DNA of 64,000 nucleotides from Euptelea pleiosperma (GCA_035048495.1 CM068540.1:14864829-14928828), one strand, 5' to 3'. Positions 1 through 11,497 are shown, numbered from the stretch's first letter. The notes: generated from the sequence alone by a model not told the origin. Made by a program: numbers and translations.

Positions 1-338
1 CCTTATATTAAGTTATGATTCTCTATCCCCCATGGTTCTCCATGGTATATGTGCTACTTCTTGTATTTTAACTCTAATGGTAATAATGGTGGCATTTTAG
101 TACAACCCCTTGAAAATAGGTCAACATCATTAAAACTCTCCTCCTCAACTGACTACCAACTGCCATAGATGTAGAGGACTCTTGTGGTCTTATAGCACAC
201 CCCTTTTTTTTTATAGGTAAACATTTATTATTCATCCCTAACCCCTAAACCCCCCTAAGGTAAGAACTTAATTACCTCCCAAAGACTTGATCCCAGATCT
301 GTGGGTACATCCCCCCATAGCCTCATTATGCACTGAAG
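1..338. other. Intergenic, nothing recognised
   Basis: AT-rich sequence with stops in all frames. I see no gene, repeat or RNA feature I can support here. Confidence 0.5.
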
Positions 339-502
339 CATGGATGTTTGGCTCACCTCTTGGTTGACCTACACACCAAAAAATAGCTTGATTGGTTATC
401 ATTTTAATGGAGTGATTTTTAGCATTTGGGTGCTTAAATCTAATAAGCTGATTTTTTGAGTGTAGGTCCACTAAGAGGTGGGAACCAAACATCCATATGG
501 TC
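339..502. mobile_element. Foldback MITE copy, degenerate
   Basis: The left arm (CATGGATGTTTGGCTCACC) pairs with the right arm (GGAACCAAACATCCATATGG). The inner parts also pair (GACCTACACACC against GTGTAGGTCCAC). The arms resemble the MITE family that recurs at 5.4-7.7 kb and 29.9-30.6 kb. No target duplication was found, so the edges are approximate. Confidence 0.5.
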
Positions 503-679
503 AGTAGATCTGGAGGGCAGAGGTGAGTAACAAAATTGCTGTACCTGACGCCATTTGGCGTCATGTCTACCTTGCTACATCATGACCCTACTCTAAAAAC
601 AACCAATGAGTTCTCAACATGTACACCTAAAAGCAAGAGCACATGGGTACATTGCAAAAAGCACTTGTGTACGTTGCAA

Positions 680-766
680 CCCACGGCCAGAGAAACCGTG
701 GACACCATAGTGCCCACGGCCAGAGAAGCCGTGGTCACTGTAGTACCCACGGTTTCTGAGGCTGTG
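680..766 (+). repeat. Short 33-bp tandem repeat, about 2.6 copies
   Basis: The unit begins CCCACGGCCAGAGAAACCGT and recurs at 33-bp spacing, the last copy being partial and diverged. The period is a multiple of three and a short open frame crosses it. Nothing else suggests a real gene. Confidence 0.55.
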
Positions 767-904
767 TAGGCAAAAGAAAAAAAATTGCTTCTGACTTCAA
801 TTTTTTTTCAGAAGGTTCTATAGGGTGTCCAAGCATCCATTTTCTTAAAGAGTTTGAGGGTCCATCTAGGGTGTCCAAGCATCCATACGGTCACATCCTC
901 TGAG

Positions 905-1075
905 GAGAAAATGGATGCTTGGACTTTTCTTAGGTGGACCCACAAACCTAATATTAACCTGATTAGTGATTTCTAAGCATTGGATTGGAGTCATTTTCAT
1001 GGGTTGATTTTAACAATGGGAATTTAAGCATTATTGACCATTATTTGGGATACAAAGATCGAAAGGTTTGAAAAT
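905..1075 (-). mobile_element. Partial reverse-oriented MITE copy
   Basis: The sequence from TGGATGCTTGGACTT through the hydrophilic core to GATCGAAAGG is the reverse complement of the core of the element at 5437-5816. It includes the same run ending in AACCTTTGGATCTTTG. Only one arm and the core are recognisable. Confidence 0.4.
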
Positions 1076-1599
1076 TGACAATCATAAAAAGCCACGTAAA
1101 ACGACAAGTGTTGCACAAGAGATGCTCCAACCATAGGATTACCTTGTTCATGATTTTGTCAGAACATAAATTCAGTGAACCGCATGGCCATGAAGGGATA
1201 TAGTCAACTATAGATACCAAATTCAAAAAAATATAGCCAAAGTAGACAAAGTTTGTTGGATGAGATATCATCCATAGTTTTGAGGTAGATATCTTAAAAA
1301 TACAAGAAAATGGATATCATCCTAGCTTAAAAATACAAAAAAGGATGTCTCATCATCTTCTTCTCTCTCTCTCTCATCTTCTTCTCCTTCTTTCAGAGTC
1401 ATTTCCCTTGACACTACTTGAAACCTCTCAAACATCATGACCTTGGAGAATCACTTTGAGTTGTCTTGTTCTCTCTTTCATAGTCTCAATCGTATCATTG
1501 GAGTCCGCCTGGTCAAGGATCTACAACGCTTCTTCTATTCTATGTGGATATAGCCTCTGTGGATCATAGCCACTTCGATTATCTGGGTTCTGGACGATA

Positions 1600-3345
1600 A
1601 CATGAGAAATGCTTTAGAACTACGGTAGATAATCCTTTTTATAATCCCGAGGATTCACAACCCGATGTCCACGTCGCTTCGCACGTAAGGTGTGATCAGG
1701 CTATTGGTCCCAGTATTGATCCAGCACATGGTACACCACCCTATACTAGGAGGAGATCCTTCATCGGTCGGCTCGAACAGGCTTATATGGTTCTGGAGGG
1801 ATTGACTACACATGATCAAACTGTCGAAGAACCCGATTTGGGTGGTACAGTTCAACGACTTCAAAGCATCTAAGGCATCCACAAAAGTATGCGATATGAA
1901 GAAAGGGATAATCATCCCTCATTTCTCGATAGGGCTCCCATATGACCTGCAATAAAATAGAAATATATCAATGTAAAGAAATAATAATTGAAATAAAATA
2001 ATATATTGTAACTTACCTCACTAGCCTCCAAAGAGTCAAGTGCCTCTCGCAACATTATTACATTGCCAGGTGCATCTCCACTTGATGACGTTGGTAGCCA
2101 ATGGCTAATTCTGGGGTTACCTACTTCGTACTCTAAATTGAGATTACCCCTTGTAAATGGGAAGCGTTCTTACACCCATGCCTACAAAATAATAGTTAAT
2201 GATAAAAACTGTCTAGATTACATAAAATAAAAATTTATAAAGTTTACCTCCAATAGTGTCACAGAGCCAGCAATCTGTGTGACTCCACACCTAGATGCAA
2301 GACCCAATTGTCTATAATGAAATGTAAGTGTAGCTGCCCCCCATTCATATTCGTGTACTTTATCGAGGTTTCGCAATACTTCAAGGTACACCACCGGTAC
2401 CTTAGACCCACTCTTGTCGTAAAAAAATAGAACAACAGAGCACATAAAGAAGATATGCCCTTACTGTACAATCTATTTCCTCTTTCATGGCGGCTATGGC
2501 TTTGTTATACCCTTCAAATTGTTCATGTAACCAACACATCCTGACTATGCATCCCTAGTTCAAATTTAGTTCTTTTATAGCATCGTCTCTTGAACCTCCT
2601 AACTTGCTAACAAGCAACTTAGTAGCCTGACCATTATTCAAACCTAATTCATCACACATCACCGCATGGCCATCAACAGGGATGTCTAAAATATGGGACG
2701 TCATCCAATGTGATAGTCATCTCACCAAATGGGAGATAAAAGGTATTGGTCTCTGGTGTCATTTCTCGACAAACGCCGATATTATTGACTTATTTATTCT
2801 TTTATATGAACATGTTACCAGATTTACCAACCCTGAATACTCCACTGCACTCCTAAAACAACGTCGCTCTTTCTTCCAATCCCATGTCAATAATTTTGAT
2901 GTGTGTTGGATGTATTTTAGTGGGAGCCATTCCTACAAATGATTAAATGTATTATAAGTAAATGTTTTGGAACACAAGATAACAAATAGATTCAGTATAT
3001 CAATCCATGTTTACCTTGTTTTCCCATATATCATGTGCTATATGAGTTTTAAAACTTTTCAATATTGATGCATCTAAGGATCTAGATCTAGATCCTTCTT
3101 CTTCATATTCTACTTCTTCAGACTCTTCTTTGTGCTCTTCTTCTTCTTGATGGTGATCTTCTTCTTGCTCGTACTGTTGTTCTTCTTCTTGTTGATCTTC
3201 TTCTTCTTGGTGTTCTTCGATTTAGGGTTGTCGTGGTGGATTATGACGTCTTCTTTCAGACGTCGTAGGTGGAATCCGTCTAGTCGAGGCGGATGTACTA
3301 TCTTCCCCTTGATTATCAACAAGACGTCGGGATCGACGCATTATA
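1600..3345 (-). pseudogene. Plant mobile domain (MAIN-like / PMD) protein pseudogene
   Basis: Reverse-strand translation recovers a plant mobile domain protein in pieces. The N-terminal piece starts MRRSRRLVDNQGED near 3340 and is followed by LKSFKTHIAHDIWENK (about 3015-3060). The PMD core includes the motifs ETNTFHLPFGEMTITLDDVP (about 2690-2770), DIPVDGHAVMCDELGL, EEIDCTVRAYLLY and AATLTFHYRQLGLASRC (about 2280-2340). A C-terminal piece near 1650-1930 reads WEPYREMRDDYPFLHIAYF. PMD domains occur in MAIN/MAIL proteins and are often carried by transposons. The frame is interrupted by stops and shifts (for example after NPPRQP and in the segment near 2550), so I call it a pseudogene. Some gaps are introns: an acceptor-like boundary lies near 2445. 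Family identity is recognised from motifs; whether it came from a gene or a captured transposon copy is open. Confidence 0.7.
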
Positions 3346-3869
3346 CCTACATTAATAGATTAAAACACACGCAATTACTTTCAATCATTTCACTTATAAC
3401 TACACATTCATCCTGAAATTTCACAATTTTATTTAAAACTACCAATTATAAATTTCAAATATGAATAAATAAATGCTCTCTTAGATTATAAATTTCAAAA
3501 ATATAACTTATAAGATTGAAAAAAAGAGAATGAATCTACAGTTAATATTCACTCTAAAAGCAAACAAGATTTTTCATAATCTTGGCCATGCAAACAAGAG
3601 ATGAAAAGAGGGTTTTTCAATAAAATAAAAATTTACAAACAACAACTGATTCGTGTGGTAATAAATTATTCTTTTAGCAGTATAGAGAGTTCAAAAGAAA
3701 AAAAAATGACAACTTGAAACTCTTTTGAATAGGTTTGAGGGCGACGAAGAATGAAACGGTTGTGCACGTGAGAGACAAAGACGAAGGTGGAGACAACGAC
3801 AATGGAGGAGGTGAACGGCTGGAGTGTCGCTTGTCTCTGTCTTGAGCACCGAAATCGCCGATAGACACC
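3346..3869. other. AT-rich spacer between two PMD fragments
   Basis: No coding pattern was recognised. It separates the pseudogene at 1600-3345 from the second N-terminal copy and may be old intron or promoter sequence. Confidence 0.4.
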
Positions 3870-4069
3870 CTCACAAACCCAAAGGAGAATGGGAAGAGAG
3901 AGGAAAAATGGAGGGAAATGGGGTGTTTTTTTTCATTCTTCCCCTTTTAAGGGAGGGCATTTTTGTCCAAGAAAGACATGGATTGGGTGCTTTTGGATTT
4001 TGTGGGGTGCAAATAGAATTTCCCATTATCAAATTGGCCAACCCCGATTTCATCACCCTTTTCTTAAAG

Positions 4070-4590
4070 TGATTTTGCTCCTCTGTCCAATCCCACGACA
4101 ATAACTTTGACATGTGCTGGATACATTTCAATGGGGTCCGTTCCTGCAAATGCATTACAAGTAAATATTATTAAAATATGATAAGAAAAAATATTAAATA
4201 TATCTATCAATGTATACCTTATTTTCCCATATTTTATGTGCAATATGATTTTTGAAACTTTTTAATATCGAAGGGTCCTTTGGACCTCCAGCGAATGGTC
4301 CGGATGCATCATGAGCCTCATTAGCCTCGACAGTCACATCACCCTCGGTATCCTCATTAGATTCGGCTTGCTCTTCAAGAGCATCAATTTGTTATTGTTC
4401 TCGATACTCTTCTAGCTGCACTCCAATTTTGTGCTCTAATTCATATCCGGGCTCCTCTTGTATTTGAGCATGCCATGGGGGATTACGATGTCTCTTTCAG
4501 ACGTCGTAGGAGGAATCCTTTTAATTGAAGTGGATGTACTTGCTTCCCCTTCTGTATTTTTACCACTTCGTGTTCGATGCATTGTACCTA
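4070..4590 (-). pseudogene. Second partial copy of the PMD gene 5' end
   Basis: This stretch repeats about 2860-3340 in the same orientation. It has an N-terminal exon starting MHRTRSGKNTEGEAST near 4583, then a shared IPPTTSER motif. It also has the intron-like stretch ACCTTATTTTCCCATAT and a start of the next exon near 4155 (GGAACGGACCCCATTGAAAT) that matches 2900-2940. The frame is broken soon after the shared motif. It reads as a local duplication of the 5' part of the PMD gene, with no downstream PMD core. Confidence 0.55.
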
Positions 4591-5436
4591 CAAATAACAA
4601 TAAAAAGATAATAAAATAATAATAAAAAAAACTTTTCTATCCACTAGGTGGAGTACACACACATTGCAACTATTACAAAAAAATTAGACATTTTAGAAAA
4701 ACAAAGACATATAGTCATTTTTGATATTTTAGCAATAAATGTTATGAAACAAAGCTCAATGCTAAAAGGATCATCTTAGACATTTTCACGAACATGTGGT
4801 GTGCAACAAAGATAAATAATACATTTGTAAAAATCATTGGTGGAGAAACACAATACATTCGTAAAATCATTTATACAAAAACAACTTACTTTCCTCGTTT
4901 AATGCTTCGGTATGATGCTTGCAATGATTAGTGGAGCCCTTGTCTCGGTTCGGTTCTTCAAGATTGCCAAAGTGCAGATGGAGGGGATTTCTGTCAAAAG
5001 ATATGGGTACTTCGGTTTGATGAAGGAAGAGTGCTTCGGTCGGTGGTAACGAGGAAGTAGAGTAGTTCACGATGATAGAGGACGGAGAAGAGCTCGACCT
5101 CTCGGACTCGATCTTAGTTGCGCACACCCTTTCTCACGGTTGGGTTTTCTCTCCTTTTGGGTGGGGTGCCCAAACATGGGCCCTCAAATAGGCGTGGGTG
5201 CACATCAAGTGTTAGTGCCCAGCTTAAAGAGGTGGGTGCCCGTAGAGTGACCCTTCATCAATAGCTATACTCCAGAATGGCTCTCTTCAGTTTAGCAACT
5301 GATTTCCGAAGAAGGGTCCAGGTTGCACATCCTCTTGTCCCTGATGATGTTGTAGTTTCAATCTTTGGGGCAAACATAATCGTCGGTGCTCTAGCCTTGG
5401 TGCGGGATCGACACAGTACAACTAAAGGTTTAGTTG
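4591..5436. other. Intergenic, no gene recognised
   Basis: An 86-codon reverse-strand frame (4867-5127) has no family motif and is not called. Sequence near 5195-5250 (GGGTGCCCGTAGAGTGACCC) resembles the terminal repeat of the MITE at 29185-29616, so a degraded relative may lie here. Confidence 0.4.
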
Positions 5437-5816
5437 GAGTAAGACTTTGATGACAGGGTGCAATAGGAGCCACGTGGCATACTCTTATAGGACTTTGACC
5501 GTATGGATGTTTTTCCAATCCCTATATGGACCTACAAACAAAAAAACAGCTTGTTTTCTATTTCAAACCTTTGGATCTTTGTACCTCAAATAATGGTCAA
5601 TAATGCTCAAATTTCCCACGGTTAAAATCAACCCATGAAAACAATTCTAATCCAATGCCTATAAATCACTAATCGGCCTGATTTTTGGTTTGTAGGTCCA
5701 CCTAATGATTGGCCAAACATCCATACAGTCAGAATCCTCTAAGAGTGTTCCACGCGGCTCATATTGTGCCTTGTCATTGGCCTTGATGACAGGGCCCTAT
5801 CATCAAAGTTTTATTA
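5437..5816. mobile_element. MULE-type foldback MITE with 9-bp target duplication
   Basis: The element begins GAGTAAGACTTTGATGACAG and ends in the inverted form TCATCAAAGTTTTATTA. It is flanked by a perfect 9-bp duplication GTTTAGTTG at 5428-5436 and 5817-5825. Long arms pair across the element, including GAGCCACGTGGCAT against the CGCGGCTC region and GTATGGATGTTT against AAACATCCATAC. A 9-bp duplication with long terminal repeats is typical of Mutator-like elements. There is no transposase; the element is non-autonomous. Confidence 0.82.
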
Positions 5817-5825
5817 GTTTAGTTG

Positions 5826-6453
5826 AGACGTGATATGCAGCCATGCAGAAGACGTACCAGAAGCTTTGCCCATGGAAGAAGTGCCATGTGGACACTTCTT
5901 TAATTTGTGTCCCTCGCGGATTCAAACGAATGGTTGAAATGGCTACAGCCTACAGTCGGCTCGGCTTTGATATTGAAAAGGAAGAGAAGGAAGCCGTCCG
6001 ATTTTGAGAGATCAACGGTTCCTTCGTTTAGGTGAAAAGGTCGGTTTCAACGTCTGTCTCCCGATCCCGACCCTTTACTCAATTTCAGAGAAATAATTTT
6101 TACGAAGGCAAAATTCAGTTTGGTCCCCAATCAGAGACCCACATGATTTGATAGGAGAATATTCTAAAAAGTGATGTGGCCCCAATTACACAGGCCCACA
6201 TTAAGCTTCGCACTACATAGAAGATTCTCCCAATCCCACTGACCATCCGGTCCGGCTTGACCACTTTCACCTCTCCACATTTGAAAAAAAGAACACGCCA
6301 CAAGATATCTAGAGTCTAGACTAGAGCATAACTCAGAGCACCCTTAGAAAAACCATAAAGATCGCGCCCTTAGAAAAACCATAAAGATCGTTCAGGACAA
6401 TAACTGGAGGTGGGTCCCACATGACCTTTGAATATTGTCATGTGGGTACCACT
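5826..6453. other. Non-coding stretch upstream of the MITE cluster
   Basis: No gene is seen. A 26-bp sequence (CGCCCTTAGAAAAACCATAA and following) is directly repeated at about 6340-6390. The part from about 6390 matches 7380-7430, so it is one arm of a local duplication that carries the MITEs. Confidence 0.45.
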
Positions 6454-6815
6454 CGAGTAAAACTTATATGACCTCATATAAGCCCTGACCGCCCACAATC
6501 TGAGTCACGTCGCACATTTTAAGAGGATGCTGACCATATGGATGTTTGGCCAATCCTTAGGTTGACCTACAAACCAAAAATAATCCTGATTAGTGATATC
6601 AAACCTTTTGATCTTGTACCCTAAATAATGCTCAAATTCCCACGGTTGATATCAACCCATGAAAATAACTCCAATCCAGCGCTTAGAAACCACCAATGAA
6701 GTTGAATTTTGGTTTATATGTCCACCTAGGGATTGGTCAAACATCCATACGGTGAGTCTCCCCTAAAAATGTGACACGTAGCTCATAGGGACCGCCGGTC
6801 AAGCAAGTTTTACTT
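6454..6815. mobile_element. MULE-type foldback MITE, near-perfect 9-bp duplication
   Basis: The left end is CGAGTAAAACTTATATGACC and the right end GCAAGTTTTACTT. Flanks are GGTACCACT (6445-6453) and GGTCCCACT (6816-6824), a 9-bp target duplication with one mismatch. The core shares the TATGGATGTTTGGCCAATCC arm and the GACCTACAAACC sub-arm with the other family members. Confidence 0.7.
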
Positions 6816-6839
6816 GGTCCCACTCCCATTTGGTTTCAG

Positions 6840-7235
6840 GAGTAAAACTTGTGTCACAAGATGTTGTGACGGAAGCCGGTCACAGCACTCAATGCGAGCC
6901 ACGTGGCATACGATCAGAGGGCGCTGACCGTATGGATGTTTGGCCAGTCCTTCGATGGACCTACAAACCAAAAATTAGCCTGATTAGTGATTTAAAACCT
7001 TTGGATTTTGCACCCAAATAATGCTCAAATTCTTACCGTTAAAATCAACCCATGAAAATAACTTCAATTGAATCGGTTAGAAATCATGAATAAGGCTGAT
7101 TTTTTGTGTACCAGTCCACCGAGTGACTGGTCAAACATCCATACGGTCATAGTCCTCTTATAGTATGCCACGTGGCTCGTATTGAGTGCTGTGACCGGCT
7201 TCAGTCACAACAATCTTGTGACACAAGTTTTACTC
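6840..7235. mobile_element. MULE-type foldback MITE, perfect 9-bp duplication
   Basis: The element starts GAGTAAAACTTGTGTCACAA and ends TTGTGACACAAGTTTTACTC, an exact inverted match. It is flanked by perfect TGGTTTCAG copies at 6831-6839 and 7236-7244. The inverted arms run for about 170 bp. The unoccupied form of the site (CCCATGTGGTTTCAGTATTG) is present at 7633-7652 in a duplicated copy of the flank, which confirms both edges. Confidence 0.88.
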
Positions 7236-7379
7236 TGGTTTCAGTATTGCACTATTGTGGCATCACTTTCGTTAGTGGTAATAAGGGGTACTTGTCAGAT
7301 TTTGGGAGGGGGACTTCAAAGTTTGAACTTTGAAGTTCTCTGGGCTAGCGAAATTTTATAGAGAGTGCTCAGGAGCCCA

Positions 7380-7665
7380 GGACAACAAGTGGAGGTGGGT
7401 CCCACATGACCTTGGAATACTTGTCAGGCATACCTTGTTACATCTTTTTTCCAAAGTAAATGACAGTAGCCACGTGGCACTCTTTAGAGGACGCTGACCA
7501 TTGAAATCACTAATGAAGTTGAATTTTGGTTTGTACGTTCGCCTAGGGATTGGTCAAACATCCGGTGTCCCCTGAAAGTATGCCACGTAGTCATAATGGA
7601 CCGCCTGTCATGCAAGTTTTACTGGGTCCCACTCCCATGTGGTTTCAGTATTGCGGCATCACTTT
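7380..7665. repeat. Duplicated MITE-bearing segment with internal deletion
   Basis: GGTGGGTCCCACATGACCTT at 7394 matches about 6411. The right part (GCAAGTTTTACTGGGTCCCA and the TGGTTTCAGTATTG flank) matches the right end of the MITE at 6454-6815 and its flank. The middle of the MITE is mostly lost, so this is a deleted paralogous copy of 6400-6850. Confidence 0.6.
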
Positions 7666-7779
7666 TTGACGGTGCCATGCGCTAGCTATAATAATCTGCC
7701 AACCGTATTCCTTTTTTGAAAAGCTAATTCCCCCCGCACACCCGTCTTTTATTTTTTTTATTTTTAATTCTCTTTCTTC

Positions 7780-8171
7780 CTCTTGTCTCCTTCCCTTCCT
7801 GTCCTTACATCTCCCTCAGCAGAGATGATTCGATCCTGGCAGGGAGTCCGTCGACCGTCCGATCGGGGGTTCGTTCAGTAAAGAAGCCTGATCCTGATGT
7901 TCTTGCTAGTGTTTTTTGAAGAACCGAAATAAATAAAAATTGGGATTTCTCTCTCCTAGGGTTTTTGACGATTCAGAAACTCTCGTCACTGTTAATTAGT
8001 TAGTTAAATCAGTTAATTTAGTCTCTCTTCCTTTAAAATATTTCTTTGGTTCATCTCTCAGTTCTATTTCTTCTTCTGATTTCCAGTTTCATACAAAAGG
8101 CCTGAATCCTAGGCAGGTCGTCGTCGTCGCTCAGATTTCAAGTTTTACGGCCGCGGCCGCTCTCAGAGCAT
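7780..8171 (+). promoter_or_regulatory. FRS-1 5' leader and non-coding first exon
   Basis: This CT-rich leader is conserved with the leader of FRS-3 (about 61720-62136). Shared pieces include CCTCAGCAGAGA, TTTCTCTCTCCTAGGGTT and GTTAATTAGT. It ends in GAGCAT before the donor GTAAGTT at 8172. The non-coding exon is therefore spliced to the ATG exon over an intron at 8172-8395. The transcription start was not determined. Confidence 0.65.
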
Positions 8172-8395
8172 GTAAGTTCATCAAATTTCTGTTCTGTTAG
8201 GGCTTCTGAGTATCTATCTTCACCATTTATGAGGGTTTTTGTTTTCGTAACTGTGTATTTGTGCCATTTTTTTCTTTTCTTAAAAACCTAGATAGATGCC
8301 CATCTTGATCTGAATCTCTTCTCTCTATTGAATTGGAAGTATTTAAGGTATTGTTTATTTGTCCTTGGTAATGTTGGTCTTTTCTATCTTTGCAG

Positions 8396-8536
8396 GATGG
8401 ATAGCCAAAGCCGAGAATTTCGGCTCGAACTTAATGAAACCATATTGGAATTAGATTCGGAGAGTGAGGAATTTGCGCACGATACTGTGCAAACAGGAGG
8501 GGATCTTTCATTGGCAATGGACTCTGGAATTTCAGA
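8396..8536 (+). other. FRS-1 exon copy 1 (141 bp, symmetric)
   Basis: Preceded by acceptor TATCTTTGCAG and followed by donor GTTAAT. It starts with G then ATG and ends in a two-base partial codon (GA), which the G opening copy 2 completes. Length 141 is divisible by three, so it can be included or skipped without shifting the frame. Confidence 0.7.
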
Positions 8537-11497
8537 GTTAATTTCAATCTCTCATCTATAATTTCCAAGTTTTTAGTTAGGGTTTTGATTGGTTAATCTG
8601 CTTTTTTTTTTCTTTTTGTGTGTGGGTTTTGGTTATTAGTTCATGTTTTTGTAATTGTGCATGTTTATTTTGATCTCAATCTCTACTCTCTATTAAATTG
8701 GAAGTTCATAAGCTACTGCTTATTTATACTTGGCAAATGTTGGTATTTCCAATCTGTACAGGATGGACAGCCAAAGCAGAGAATATGCGCTCGAACTTAA
8801 TGAAACTATTGTGCAGTTAGATTCAGAGAGTGAAGACGTTGCCCACGATACCACACAAACAAGTGGGGATCTTCCAATGGAACTGGAACTTGGAATTTCA
8901 AAGTTAGTCTCAATCTTTGCTCTGTATAATTTTTAAGCTGTTAGTTAGGGTTTTGATTGCTAGATTTAGCCTTGTTTTGTGGGGTTAGGTTATTATTGCT
9001 TCTCTTGTCATGTTTTTGAATTTGGGTATGTTTATCTTGATCTCAATCTCTGCTCTTTATTCAATTGGTTATTCCTTCTGTACAGGATGGATAGGGAAAG
9101 CAGAGAATGTCCACTTGAACTTAATGATACTTTGCAAACAGGAGGGCATCTTCCAATGGAAATGGACTCTGGTGTTTCAAATGATATTTGTGTTGAGGTA
9201 CCGAAACTTGGCATGGTCTTCCAATCAGATGATCAAGCATACGAATTTTACAATCAGTACGCCAAATCTACGGGGTTCAGTGTACGGAAAAGTTCTTCGA
9301 CCCACCGTACAGATAACACAGTCTCAAGAAGAGTTTTTTGTTGTTCTAAGGAAGGTGTCCGTGGTAGACATCCAAGGGGTTCTCCGAGGAAAGCGAGACC
9401 AGAAACACGAACAGATTGCAGAGCACGTTTTGTCATCAAAATACAAAATGACGGGAGTTATGCTGTGGTAAACTTTATAGAAGAACATAACCATGAGCTT
9501 GCACCTCCATCTGAAGTGCATATGTTAAGGTCACAACGAAAGATACAAGATTCCCAACCTGGAGTAATTCACAGTGTGCCTTATTCAGGGGTAGGATCTC
9601 CCGGTATTAATTCACATACGCGTAGAAAAGCTGGAGGGTCTCAGAACCTCAACTTTATGCAAGAGGATTATGTTAATTACCTGCAGAGAATGAGGCGTAA
9701 CAAGATTCTGAAGAAGGGGGATGCACAACTTCCTTTAGATCACTTAAAGTGCATGAAGAATGACAATCCATATTTCTTTTATTCAATACGAATTGATGAA
9801 AAGAACCAAATGTGTAGTTATTTTTGGTGCGATGCTAAGTCAAGGATGGACTATAACTTCTTCGGTGACGTGATGTGCTTAGACACAACATATAGAACAA
9901 ATGATAATGACAGACCATATGCATTGTTTGTTGGAGTGAACAATCATGGGCAGTCAATCCTCTTTGGTTATGCTTTGCTATTGGATGAGAGCACAGACTC
10001 ATTTGTATGGTTGTTTCAAACATTTTTGGATGCAATGAATGGAAAACAACCTAAGACAATTTTTACGCACCAAGCCACTTCGATTGCCTATGCAATTAGC
10101 CGGGTGTTGCCAAGTACATATCATCGTCTATGTTTAAGGCATATTTATCAAAATGCCATGAAGCAACTCTCTGATGTGTCCGAAAAATTTGTGTCTTTCG
10201 CGAATGATTTCAGGAGTTGCATATACAACAATGAGACAAAAGCAGAGTTTCAATCTAATTGGGATGTACTACTATACAAATACAAGTTGACAAAGAATGA
10301 ATGCTTGCGAGGTTTATACCAGATGCGTGAGAAATGGGCGCCAGCATATGGACGAGAACACTTCTCTGCAGATATGACAACTGCTCAAAGAAATAAAGGT
10401 ATGAAAAACTTTCTCAAGAAGTATTTCAAGAGAACCATGTCACTAGGAGAGTTTGTAATCCAATATGAGAGAGCATTGACTAGTCAGCGGGAGAATGAAA
10501 AACGTCAAGATTTCATTTCCACTCAAACAAAACCAAACTTGAACACTATATGGCCAGCAGAAGCCCAAGCAGCAGAAAGATACACAAGAAAAATATTCAT
10601 GTTGTTTCAAGATGAGTATGTAGGTACATTGGATTTATATGCAGAAGTTGCTAGTGAGGATGGGACAATATACACGTACAAGGTATCGTCCTTTGGAAAT
10701 ATTAGACCTCACACTGTTACATTTGACTCTTTGGATAATACAGTGAAGTGCAGTTGCAAAAAATTTGAGTTTGTGGGGATTTTATGTGCCCACGCACTAA
10801 AAATATTACATAGCAAAAAGTTTCCTGATCTCCCGTCCCAGTACTATTTGAATCGGTGGACCAAAGCTGCAAGAGCCAGTTTTGTAATAGATGACCGTGG
10901 GAAATCAGTGTATGTTGATTGGCATCCATCCTTACCCTTGCAATATAGCGAGTTGGCCCACATTGCACTAGCTCTATCTATGACGGGTGCTAGTACTGAA
11001 GATTGTAGTGCATTTGCTAAACAAGTACTAACTCGGGGACTAGGGGAGGTCGATAATTTTTTAAAAGCTGATCCAAATCAAGCCAGACCTTTTGAAGAAA
11101 TTAGAAGTGTGAATCATGAGAACGTGGGTGATGAGACTGTTACAGACCATTTAGGTGCAAACATATCCATGCAGGGTCCACCACGTAAGAAAGCAAAGGG
11201 TCAACAGAATAATAGACACAAGGGTGCATTAGAAACAGCAAGAGGGAAAAAAGAAGCTCAAGCAAGGCGAACAGGTTAGTAAAGAAATGCAGTAAATTAT
11301 ATTACATTGTGGGAAGTATGTAATTTTTTAACATAGTTGATTAAACTCATTCAGGTACTGGAGGACAAAGTGGTCAGGTATTGATTGGAGCGATCGAAAT
11401 CGCTTCCAGACCGCCAATGGCATTTGGGCTCCCAAGTCTTCTCTTCATCCAGCCAAACCTTGGAACATGCCCCACTACACTCAGGTTGGCTCTTTGA
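8397..11497 (+). CDS. FAR1/FHY3-related protein (FRS-1), MULE-derived, with triplicated first coding exon
   Basis: FAR1-family proteins are nuclear DNA-binding regulators derived from Mutator-like transposases. Proposed exons: 8397-8536, 8762-8902, 9086-11274 and 11355-11497, giving 870 residues with GT-AG introns in frame. Residues 1-47, 48-94 and 95 onward start with three copies of the same acidic segment (each begins MDSQSRE or MDRESRE). The FAR1 zinc-binding region follows at about 148-235, from FYNQYAKSTGF to IEEHNHELAPPSEVH. The MULE transposase region spans about 330-560 and the SWIM finger is near 646-670 (CSCKKFEFVGILCAH). Of the transposase triad, D360 (LDTTY) remains, but position two is H422 (FTHQAT) and the glutamate is K531 (QRNKGM). 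A basic tail (RKKAKGQQ) may be a nuclear signal. The last exon is inferred from its match to FRS-2; without splicing the frame stops at TAG 11277. A start at 9087 alone would also work. Confidence 0.85.
8762..8902 (+). other. FRS-1 exon copy 2 (141 bp, symmetric)
   Basis: Acceptor CTGTACAG precedes it and donor GTTAGT follows it. It has the same length and phase as copy 1. It encodes MDSQSREYALELNETIVQLD and continues to end LGISK after joining to copy 3. Confidence 0.7.
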
